Of a DNA stretch of 5,792 nucleotides, positions 1 through 5,003 are shown one piece after another. The DNA is from Caryophanales bacterium UBA7581. GTDB taxonomy: Bacteria > Bacillota_I > Bacilli_A > RFN20 > CAG-826. Numbering within the stretch: position 1 is the stretch's first letter; each line of letters begins with the position of its first letter. Position numbers and translations under genes: made by a program. The notes below the pieces were generated by a model that had not been told where the DNA came from, made no database searches, and saw only the letters and a list, made by a program, of their open reading frames with translations. Where the stretch lies: assembly GCA_002477825.1 (NCBI GenBank), contig DLKT01000048.1:1-5792 (forward strand), given 5' to 3'.

Positions 1-122
1 CTAGCAATTCGTTCTCCCATATCAATAAAATAGAAGTGATTATTAATACAGAAATAAGCAGAAGTATTATCCAAATTATAATTAAAGGCACTTCCCGTGC
101 CTAAAAAAGAAAGATTATTCAT
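1..122 (-). CDS. MBL-fold metallo-hydrolase, N-terminal 40 codons only (runs off window)
   Basis: This is the start of a gene that leaves the window at base 1. The ATG at 122-120 opens a frame of 40 codons with no stop. The peptide begins MNNLSFLGTGSAF and continues through NTSAYF (residues 19-24) to FIDMGE (32-37). The LGTGSA turn followed by an (F/L)IDxGE strand is the usual N-terminus of RNase Z/PhnP-like metallo-beta-lactamase-fold hydrolases. The metal-binding HxHxDH motif would lie further on and cannot be seen. The start overlaps the last 8 bases of the kinase gene, and a GGTG stretch sits 7 bases upstream of the ATG, so translation is probably coupled to the kinase. In this family the substrate is usually a phosphodiester, in RNA or in a cyclic phosphate. 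Beside a phn-type importer, a PhnP-like cyclic phosphodiesterase is plausible but unproven. The family call is fairly secure; the function is not. Confidence 0.8.
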   Translation of the reverse strand, partial: MNNLSFLGTGSAFNYNLDNTSAYFCINNHFYFIDMGERIA

Positions 123-591
123 CTGTATACACCATCCGAATTGAAGCATAACGTTTTACATTTTCATCACTTGGCAAACTATATTTTTTCATCATATCCA
201 CCAAAACTCCTTCAGGCACCCACTTAGCTCTCATTCTTTGATGATTACGAGCAAAAATCAAGCGCTCATTATGCACTTTTAAGAGAATCAACTCTGCAGA
301 ATCCACCTTTTTGATACGATCTAAAAAATAATTTCTTCTTTCGTCAGTTAAAAAAGTCGAATCAAGCACTACAGTTATATCATCATTTTTGGCAAAAAGT
401 TCATTCGCCATTTCAATCATTTTGTTATATACGATATGCATATCGCTTAATAATTTACGATAGTCATGCGTAAATTGAAAACGTACTTCATCACTAGAAA
501 TAATGTACATATTTTCTTCTTTTAATGCTCTTTTGGCAAAAAATGATTTCCCTGTTCCGGGAACACCCGCTAAAATAATTAATTTACGCAT
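115..591 (-). CDS. small P-loop kinase, polynucleotide-kinase/AAA_33 (zeta-toxin-like) type
   Basis: A 158-residue soluble P-loop protein, numbered from the ATG at 591. Residues 9-16 are a Walker A motif, GVPGTGKS. SSDEVR follows at 32-37, giving the DxxR pair used by T4 polynucleotide-kinase-like enzymes for the acceptor hydroxyl. VVLDST at 74-79 is the Walker B/second acidic strand. An Arg-rich lid follows, with RNHQRMR at about 115-121, then WVPEGV and a C-terminal tail. This is the complete core fold, so the protein probably moves the gamma-phosphate of ATP to a small hydroxyl acceptor in the cytosol. An in-frame GTG at 597 would overlap the permease stop (TAGTG). I prefer the ATG because a GGTG stretch sits 8 bases before it and the protein then begins directly with the first beta strand. 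It is followed by the overlapping MBL-fold gene. No antitoxin-like partner is seen, which argues against a zeta toxin. The acceptor is unknown; a sugar phosphate or nucleoside-like molecule brought in by the adjacent importer is an inference. Confidence 0.85.
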   Translation of the reverse strand: MRKLIILAGVPGTGKSFFAKRALKEENMYIISSDEVRFQFTHDYRKLLSDMHIVYNKMIEMANELFAKNDDITVVLDSTFLTDERRNYFLDRIKKVDSAELILLKVHNERLIFARNHQRMRAKWVPEGVLVDMMKKYSLPSDENVKRYASIRMVYTDE

Positions 592-596
592 AAACA

Positions 597-1487
597 CTAC
601 ACCAATTTCTTTCTTAAAAAACTTGAGACCGTGTCAACTAGAAGAACTAAAATAATAATACCATATAAAGCCGCTGCTAATTCAGGCCAATGTTCATTTT
701 GGGAGTATACTAAAATTGGATATCCTAATCCTCCAGCACCTACCAGACCTAATAATGAAGCAGTGCGGATATTTAAATCGAATCGATAAAGAATAACACT
801 TAAAAAATTTGGCATAACTTGAGGAACAACGCCATATTGAATTTTGGTAAATCCAGTAGCGCCTACTGCATCTAAAGCCTCTAAAGGTTCACTGGAAATT
901 ACATCTAACTGTTCAGCATACATTTTTCCAATCATACCCACGGAGTGAATAGATAAAACAGCTACGCCTGTAAAGGCTCCAAAGCCACTTACAGTCAACA
1001 TAATATAGCCTAAAAGGATTTCGGGGAAAGTTCGGATTAAGATTAATATTAATTCCGAGGCCCACGCCCACTTTCCAACGATTTTTCTACTTGCCAAAAA
1101 ACCAAATGGAATGGATAAAATGGACGCTATCATTGTCCCAATAAAAGCAATGGCAAAAGTTTCAAATACTTGATAAACAACTGATGTTTTAAATTTGAAA
1201 TCTCCACCATAACCAAACATGTACTTAAAGTTAGGATGAATAAATCCATCAAATATAGATTTCAATCTTTTCCAATTGGGCGCTTGAAAATTATCAAACA
1301 ACTTTACATCTAATGAAAAATATAACATCACACCAATTAAAATGACCCAAAACGCAATTTGATAAGGCCATTTTTTAGGTTTCTTTTTATAAGCCTCTTC
1401 CACAGATGTAAAATGATAAGCAACTTGATAAAATGGTTTTTTATACCAGGGAAGTTTTTCATATTCTTCTTTTACTAGCGTTTTCAT
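597..1487 (-). CDS. phnE: PhnE-type ABC transporter permease (second of two)
   Basis: Integral membrane permease of 296 residues, half of the channel of a PhnCDE-type importer. A charged cytoplasmic N-terminus of about 40 residues is followed by hydrophobic segments near 42-59, 103-132, 143-170, 172-188, 244-260 and 270-290, about six in all. The EAA loop that docks on the ATPase is visible at 203-222 (EALDAVGA ... VVP). It is followed by the family signature YRFDLNIRTASLLG and VGAGGLG (234-255). The gene starts one base inside the stop of the upstream permease (TAATG). A strong AAGGAGG at 1505-1499 and a second AAGG at 1498-1495 precede the ATG, so translation is coupled but well initiated. 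It ends with TAG. It differs in sequence from the first permease, so the two probably form a heterodimer. Phosphonate, phosphite or another phosphorylated ligand are all possible substrates. Confidence 0.93.
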   Translation of the reverse strand: MKTLVKEEYEKLPWYKKPFYQVAYHFTSVEEAYKKKPKKWPYQIAFWVILIGVMLYFSLDVKLFDNFQAPNWKRLKSIFDGFIHPNFKYMFGYGGDFKFKTSVVYQVFETFAIAFIGTMIASILSIPFGFLASRKIVGKWAWASELILILIRTFPEILLGYIMLTVSGFGAFTGVAVLSIHSVGMIGKMYAEQLDVISSEPLEALDAVGATGFTKIQYGVVPQVMPNFLSVILYRFDLNIRTASLLGLVGAGGLGYPILVYSQNEHWPELAAALYGIIILVLLVDTVSSFLRKKLV

Positions 1488-2356
1488 TATGAAACCTTCC
1501 TCCTTAAATAACTAGAAACAATTTGTAAAACAATAACAATTAATAAAAGCGGCACTAAAATGGCGCCTACCCGATCATATTGTCCCGAATCCATTGCTCC
1601 TGAAATTAATTGTCCAATTCCACCTACACCAACGTATCCTAAAACTACTGAAGCACGAATATTGATTTCAAAGGTGTAAATAAAATTAGAAAGAAACATT
1701 GCCTTGACTTGTGGATGAATCGATAATACATAGGCTTGTAATGTATTTGCGCCGTTCGACACTGATACTTCAAATGGATTCATATCACAAGTTTCAACAT
1801 ACTCATACATCAATTTAAAAATAATACCAAATGTAAATAGAGTCATCGCAAAGACACCCGCAGTTTCACTATATCCAAAGAATATAGCGCCAATAATTGC
1901 GAGCACAAATGTCGGCATTGTTCGCATTAAATTTATTATAATTCGTATGATTTGATTGACTGGCTTACATTTTACAACATTTCTTGAAGTTAAAATATAA
2001 AATGGTACTGCGGTAAGTGCGCCTATAACTGTACTTATAAAAACGAGTTCAATCGTATTCCAAATTTTAGGAAACGCTGTATTGAATAAATATTTCCACC
2101 AACGATCATAGGTTTTTAAAGACCACTTTGATGGTACAAATAATTGAGAAAAAATTTCTCCCATTTTGCTAAATTGAATTTTGTGTGGCTTGGGAATAAA
2201 AATCAAGCACAAAGCGACAAGTAAGATAAAAAGTAAAAGCCAAATAAGAAACAAAGATCTTTTCTTTTCAATGGTTTTAATTGGATTTCCATTTTCATCT
2301 TGCTCCACAACAACATTTTTATAAAAGAGTTTATGAAAAAATGGATTATTCTTCAT
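1487..2356 (-). CDS. phnE: PhnE-type ABC transporter permease (first of two)
   Basis: A 289-residue membrane permease and the likely heterodimer partner of the following PhnE. Numbered from the ATG at 2356, a hydrophilic N-terminus is followed by a first membrane helix at 35-54. A periplasm-facing Trp-rich stretch comes next (W78, W86, W87), then helices near 101-122, 136-161, 165-183, 235-250 and 260-283. The EAA-type loop covers 196-215 (EVSVSNGA ... SIHP). The PhnE signature lies at 229-248 (FEINIRASVVLG, then VGVGGIG). A TTG at 2365 in the same frame would add three residues, but AGGAG at 2370-2366 abuts that TTG and sits 9 bases before the ATG at 2356, which makes the ATG the better start. 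The gene then overlaps the end of phnC by 11 bases. The stop TAA shares a base with the next ATG. Confidence 0.93.
   Translation of the reverse strand: MKNNPFFHKLFYKNVVVEQDENGNPIKTIEKKRSLFLIWLLLFILLVALCLIFIPKPHKIQFSKMGEIFSQLFVPSKWSLKTYDRWWKYLFNTAFPKIWNTIELVFISTVIGALTAVPFYILTSRNVVKCKPVNQIIRIIINLMRTMPTFVLAIIGAIFFGYSETAGVFAMTLFTFGIIFKLMYEYVETCDMNPFEVSVSNGANTLQAYVLSIHPQVKAMFLSNFIYTFEINIRASVVLGYVGVGGIGQLISGAMDSGQYDRVGAILVPLLLIVIVLQIVSSYLRRKVS
1495..1505 (-). promoter_or_regulatory. Ribosome binding site of the second phnE, inside the first
   Basis: AAGGAGGAAGG is formed by the last codons of the first permease (Leu-Arg-Arg-Lys). It precedes the ATG at 1487 that overlaps the TAA stop. The AAGGAGG core is 11 bases from the ATG and the trailing AAGG is 7 bases away. 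Confidence 0.75.
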
Positions 2357-3125
2357 CTTTCTCAACTCCTAATTTTTCGTTTTGGTTTAAGGCTCTTCCA
2401 TAAATAGAAATTAAAACTTCATCGTTTACTTCTTCTGGTAATCCATCAAAAACAATTTCTCCTGCTCTAATGCCAATAACGCGTGTTGCATATTTTAAAG
2501 CTAAGTCCACGTGATGCATATTCGCAACAATTGTAATTTTTTCTTCTTGATTAATGCGCTTAAAATCATCCATTACGGAAAGGGTGGTAATGGGATCTAA
2601 AGACGCAACTGGTTCATCTGCTAAAATAATACTCGGTTCTTGGGTTAAGGCTCTTGCTAACGCAACACGTTGCATTTGCCCACCTGATAATTGATCCGCA
2701 CGAACAAAGGCTTTATCTAAAATTCCTAATTTATCTAGTGATTGAAGAGCAAGCATTTTTTCCTCTTTAGAATAAAGTGAGAAAATACACTCAAAGGTAG
2801 AGTGATAACCCACTCTACCTGAAAGTACATTTTTATATACACTTGATCTTTTTACTAGATTGAAGGATTGGAAGATCATTCCTATGTTCTTACGAATCGC
2901 TCTTAATTCTTTTCCTTTGGCTTTTGAAATGTCCATCCCATTCACTAACAACACGCCTTCAGTGATACTATGCATTTTATTTATCGTGCGAATCATTGTT
3001 GATTTTCCCGCACCCGATAATCCAATAATACAAATGAAATCGCCATCATTAATTGTGAGATTGACATGTTTTAAAGCCGTAAACCCATTAGGATAGGTTT
3101 TACTTACATCTTTAAAAACTATCAT
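2346..3125 (-). CDS. phnC: PhnC-type ABC transporter ATP-binding protein
   Basis: Cytoplasmic ATPase of 259 residues, the length expected of PhnC, that powers import through the two PhnE subunits. All nucleotide-binding motifs are intact: Walker A GLSGAGKST at 35-43, Q-loop Gln86 (FQSFNLV), signature LSGGQ at 146-150, Walker B ILADEP at 167-172 with catalytic Glu171, D-loop SLDP at 175-178 and switch His204 in NMHHVDLA. The middle stretch GRVGYH ... LGILDKA is typical of the phosphonate-importer branch. It follows phnD after a 23-base gap and overlaps the first permease. The ribosome binding site is weak (AAAAGAG, 7 bases before the ATG). A perfect 10-bp inverted repeat lies inside the coding sequence at residues 102-110. 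Substrate specificity is set by the binding protein, not by this subunit. Confidence 0.95.
   Translation of the reverse strand: MIVFKDVSKTYPNGFTALKHVNLTINDGDFICIIGLSGAGKSTMIRTINKMHSITEGVLLVNGMDISKAKGKELRAIRKNIGMIFQSFNLVKRSSVYKNVLSGRVGYHSTFECIFSLYSKEEKMLALQSLDKLGILDKAFVRADQLSGGQMQRVALARALTQEPSIILADEPVASLDPITTLSVMDDFKRINQEEKITIVANMHHVDLALKYATRVIGIRAGEIVFDGLPEEVNDEVLISIYGRALNQNEKLGVEKDEE
2366..2370 (-). promoter_or_regulatory. Ribosome binding site that fixes the start of the first phnE
   Basis: AGGAG within the 3' end of phnC. Nine bases separate it from the ATG at 2356, whereas the alternative TTG at 2365 directly touches it. This decides in favour of the ATG and implies that ribosomes finishing phnC can reinitiate here. 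Confidence 0.7.
2795..2820 (-). repeat. Perfect 10-bp inverted repeat within phnC
   Basis: AGGTAGAGTG at 2795-2804 and CACTCTACCT at 2811-2820 are exact reverse complements around a 6-base loop. In the mRNA this makes a stable stem inside codons for residues 102-110 of PhnC (GRVGYHSTF region). There is no U-run after it, so it is not a classical terminator. Confidence 0.7.
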
Positions 3126-3148
3126 AAGAAATCTCTTTTCACTTGTTA

Positions 3149-4285
3149 TTAAAGTAAATCGTGATCAACGCAGAATTGATAGAATTCTTTTTCGCCTTTG
3201 AAGTCAGCATCTTCTGCATCGGTGTAGCCAGTATGAGAATATAAGTTATAGAGTAAGTAAGCACCTGTTCCTTGTTCATCAATGCTACCTTGTTTTACTA
3301 ATTCTTTGAAAGCATGTTTAACAGCTTCTTTCGCTTTGGTATCTAAATTTGCACGAGCAGAGATTGTGTCGTTATAAATACCATCGGTAATAGCGACAAC
3401 TTTATAATCAGTGAAGAGTTTGTCATCATGATAATGTTCGCCTTCTTTAGAATAGAAGTTAGAATAACGGACATCGGTATAACCCCAGAAACCATCGATA
3501 TCGCCATTCATCATAGCGTTACAAACGGCGGTATATCCAATCATTTCAACACCTTGGATTTGCTTAGAAGCATCGGTAATTTTATCTACCATTTCCATAC
3601 CATGGTCATATAAATATTTTAATGGTCTTAAATAACCAGCGCCAGAAGTAACACCTTGTCTACCAATCTTTAAACCAGCCATATCTAAGATATCGATTTT
3701 GCCATCTTTATTTTTATCAACATATTTATCTGCTCTAACGATTAATTGAGAAGTATACCAGTTAACATCTTCAGTAGATTGTTCTCCACGATAAGTATAG
3801 CCTTCAATTTCACCATTCATAGCCTTAATTTGTTCTTCTTCAGTTTTATAATCAACTTGAACTTTGTATCCTTTACGAACGGATGTCATCAATACGTCTA
3901 CTTTTCCTGGGTGCTTTAAAGAAACCTCAGCATATCCAGAAGCGGTTAAGAAACCGATATCGATTTGATCAGATAATAAAGCAGTTGTTGTAGCGGCATA
4001 GCTTGTACCAGTGGTAATGCTAAACTTATAGTCAGGTTCAATTTGTTCAAGAAGTGGTTCCATTTCAGTAGCTAAAGTTGCAAGTTTACCTGGATCGTTG
4101 GATGGAACAAATTGAATGTTAATGGTTTGTTTAGGTTTTCCAGTGCTCGTTCCAGTGCTGCTTCCAGTGTTGCTACCTGTAGTAGGTGCGTTACTCGTTG
4201 TAGATGTATTGCCACCACAAGCGGTTAAGGCACTTCCCAATAAAAGAAGCGAAATAAAAGACATAGTAAAAATAGCTTTTTTCAT
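3149..4285 (-). CDS. phnD: PhnD-like substrate-binding lipoprotein of the ABC importer
   Basis: Extracytoplasmic binding protein of 378 residues, anchored to the membrane by lipid. A signal peptide (KK, then a hydrophobic core at 8-20) ends in the lipobox LTAC with Cys23. A Ser/Thr/Gly-rich tether (about 26-50) leads into the type-2 periplasmic-binding fold: INIQFVPSNDPG at 55-66, the DIGFLTAS strand at 109-116, SQLIVRAD at 179-186, the ligand-loop region at 213-218 (TSGAGY) and GDIDGFWGYTDV at 261-272. Two things are unusual. A DKNKDGKIDILD loop at 190-201 looks like a calcium-binding EF-hand/dockerin loop inserted before the usual DLKG-type turn. The TSTSGY ligand motif I associate with PhnD reads TSGAGY here. 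The protein is longer than the 300-340 residues I expect because of the tether and the insert. AGGAGG sits 6 bases before the ATG. It is the first gene of the operon. PhnD-like family is secure; a phosphonate ligand is not. Confidence 0.92.
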   Translation of the reverse strand: MKKAIFTMSFISLLLLGSALTACGGNTSTTSNAPTTGSNTGSSTGTSTGKPKQTINIQFVPSNDPGKLATLATEMEPLLEQIEPDYKFSITTGTSYAATTTALLSDQIDIGFLTASGYAEVSLKHPGKVDVLMTSVRKGYKVQVDYKTEEEQIKAMNGEIEGYTYRGEQSTEDVNWYTSQLIVRADKYVDKNKDGKIDILDMAGLKIGRQGVTSGAGYLRPLKYLYDHGMEMVDKITDASKQIQGVEMIGYTAVCNAMMNGDIDGFWGYTDVRYSNFYSKEGEHYHDDKLFTDYKVVAITDGIYNDTISARANLDTKAKEAVKHAFKELVKQGSIDEQGTGAYLLYNLYSHTGYTDAEDADFKGEKEFYQFCVDHDLL

Positions 4286-4291
4286 GATTTT

Positions 4292-4297
4292 CCTCCT
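4292..4297 (-). promoter_or_regulatory. Strong ribosome binding site of phnD
   Basis: A perfect AGGAGG lies 6 bases before the phnD ATG at 4285. It is stronger than the sites of phnC and the kinase, which fits high production of the binding protein relative to the ATPase. Confidence 0.85.
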
Positions 4298-4324
4298 AGT
4301 TTATTTTCACATTTATCTATGTTT

Positions 4325-4360
4325 GAAAGCGGAAGTAACTATACGTTTTCTTCCTTTTTC
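4325..4360 (-). promoter_or_regulatory. Predicted hairpin at the 5' end of the phnD leader
   Basis: Read on the minus strand, GAAA-AA-GGAAG pairs with CTTCC-GC-TTTC. This gives a 5-bp and a 4-bp helix separated by a 2x2 internal loop, with a 14-base apical loop (4349-4336). It starts at the predicted transcript start. It could protect the 5' end of the mRNA or bind a regulator. I do not recognise it as a known riboswitch. Confidence 0.35.
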
Positions 4361-4366
4361 GCCACC

Positions 4367-4375
4367 ATTATAGCA
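4367..4375 (-). promoter_or_regulatory. Extended -10 promoter of the phnDCEE-kinase-MBL operon
   Basis: On the minus strand TGCTATAAT is a perfect extended -10 (TG at 4375-4374, TATAAT at 4372-4367). The -35 position at a 17-base spacing is only a T-run, so the extended -10 would carry recognition. Transcription should begin near 4360, giving an untranslated leader of about 75 bases before the phnD ATG. Confidence 0.65.
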
Positions 4376-4431
4376 TGCAAAAAACAAAGAAAAAAACACT
4401 TTTTTTATGAAAGCGATACCAGTTTTTTAGC

Positions 4432-4464
4432 AAAAAAAAGACCCATAAAATCAATTTTACGGGT
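4432..4464 (-). terminator. Intrinsic terminator between the tRNA unit and phnD
   Basis: Two 11-base arms (4464-4454 and 4451-4441) separated by 2 bases form a hairpin that is followed by eight T's on the minus strand (4439-4432). One pair is G-U in a minus-strand transcript but A-C in a plus-strand transcript, which indicates minus-strand function. The tRNA unit already ends at 4836, so no recognised gene is served by this terminator. Confidence 0.75.
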
Positions 4465-4480
4465 GGGTAATTTCTATTGT

Positions 4481-4486
4481 ATTATA
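4481..4486 (-). promoter_or_regulatory. Candidate -10 box just before the orphan terminator
   Basis: A perfect TATAAT on the minus strand, in very AT-rich DNA and without a recognisable -35 at 17 bases. A transcript starting near 4474 would run only about 43 bases before ending at the terminator at 4432. A chance match is quite possible given the base composition. Confidence 0.3.
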
Positions 4487-4639
4487 TCTTAGAAAAAAAG
4501 AAAATAGGTTTTGTAAAACTTTTAAAATTTCTTTTTTTCAATGAATTTTATTTTCATATTCGCGCGTCATTAACATACGTATATTATATATATTACGTTA
4601 ATAATCTGCTACTTTTGGGCTTTTTTAGAAATGAAAAAA

Positions 4640-4670
4640 TTTTTACATGATTGAATGTTTTCTGTAAAAA
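4640..4670. repeat. 8-bp inverted repeat in the AT-rich gap
   Basis: TTTTTACA at 4640-4647 and its reverse complement TGTAAAAA at 4663-4670 are separated by 15 bases. The arms are almost pure A/T, so a hairpin would be weak. It could be an operator-like dyad or a chance product of composition. Confidence 0.3.
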
Positions 4671-4835
4671 CAAATCTTTTTGCAATGAAAACAGAAGAAA
4701 ATTTTCATATGTTTTTTTAAAAAAATTTTTTTATCTTCGGCGAATTGCTCTTTTTCCATCATTTCATTGCGTGAGAAAATAGTTTGATTTATTTCTCTAA
4801 CAAAGGGAATAAAAAAGAAAATCTTAATGAAGGGA

Positions 4836-4862
4836 TAAAAAAACCATGTCATCGACACGGTT
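4836..4862 (-). terminator. Intrinsic terminator of the tRNA-Ala transcript
   Basis: On the minus strand AACCGTGTC (4862-4854) pairs with GACATGGTT (4850-4842) around a 3-base loop, including one G-U pair, and runs into seven T's (4843-4837). It starts 10 bases after the CCA end of the tRNA. Confidence 0.85.
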
Positions 4863-4872
4863 CAAAATTCAA

Positions 4873-4948
4873 TGGTGGAGCTGACGAGGATCGAACTCGC
4901 TACCTCTTCCATGCCATGGAAGCGCTCTCCCAGGTGAGCTACAGCCCC
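4873..4948 (-). tRNA. tRNA-Ala (anticodon GGC)
   Basis: A 76-base tRNA including an encoded CCA. The acceptor stem GGGGCTG pairs with CAGCTCC, with the G3-U70 wobble that identifies alanine tRNAs. The D-arm GCTCACCTGGGAGAGC is canonical, the anticodon stem CTTCC/GGAAG encloses loop ATGGCAT with anticodon GGC (reads GCC, GCU with wobble), and the T-loop is TTCGATC. It lies 29 bases after the FNT gene and just before a strong terminator. Its own promoter probably lies inside the end of the FNT gene, so it may be made both independently and by read-through. Confidence 0.96.
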
Positions 4949-4950
4949 AA

Positions 4951-4970
4951 AAGCAAGTTTTGGCTTGCTT
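4951..4970 (-). promoter_or_regulatory. Hairpin in the tRNA-Ala leader
   Basis: AAGCAAG (4970-4964) and CTTGCTT (4957-4951) form a 7-bp stem with a 6-base loop, ending 2 bases before the mature 5' end of the tRNA. The T-run after it is too short (TTTT, then GGGG) for a good terminator. It may partly terminate FNT transcripts or shape RNase P processing. Confidence 0.5.
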
Positions 4971-4974
4971 ATTT

Positions 4975-5003
4975 ATATTACATATTCGTTGGCTCTTTGT
5001 CAA
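4975..5003 (-). promoter_or_regulatory. Candidate tRNA-Ala promoter inside the FNT gene end
   Basis: A perfect -35 TTGACA (5003-4998) is followed by a 17-base spacer and a -10 TAATAT (4980-4975, 4 of 6 consensus bases) on the minus strand. The -35 is formed by the codons for Ile-Asp-Lys and the -10 covers the FNT stop codon. Transcription would start near 4968, right at the leader hairpin and about 20 bases before the tRNA. Confidence 0.65.

Larger units (their letters stand above)
4465..4835. other. AT-rich intergenic region without a supported gene
   Basis: About 370 bases of very AT-rich DNA with many A- and T-runs. I see no open frame with a convincing start site or protein-like composition, and no RNA family I recognise. 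It contains an inverted repeat at 4640-4647/4663-4670 (TTTTTACA/TGTAAAAA) and an alternating AT tract near 4570-4602 bounded by ATTAAC and GTTAAT. A-tract bending or a poorly conserved small RNA are possible but not shown. Confidence 0.6.

Noticed and set aside
115..591. Zeta-type toxin of a toxin-antitoxin pair
   Set aside because: The fold is related, but there is no small antitoxin gene beside it. Its neighbours are a transporter and a hydrolase in one operon.
2860..3096. 78-codon plus-strand open frame opposite phnC
   Set aside because: It is antisense to the Walker A region of phnC, with no independent start signal or protein family resemblance.
3428..3613. 61-codon plus-strand open frame opposite phnD
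   Set aside because: It is entirely antisense to a well supported gene and has no ribosome binding site.
4116..4373. 85-codon plus-strand open frame opposite the start of phnD
   Set aside because: Its repetitive Leu/Val/Pro sequence is the antisense reading of the Ser/Thr/Gly tether of PhnD.
4643..4858. 71-codon minus-strand open frame in the AT-rich gap
   Set aside because: Its ATG lies within the stem of the tRNA terminator. It has no ribosome binding site, and its Phe/Lys/Ile-rich sequence is what random A/T runs give.
4873..4948. tRNA-Ala as an integration site for a mobile element
   Set aside because: No repeat of the tRNA 3' end, integrase gene or other mobile gene is visible in the window.
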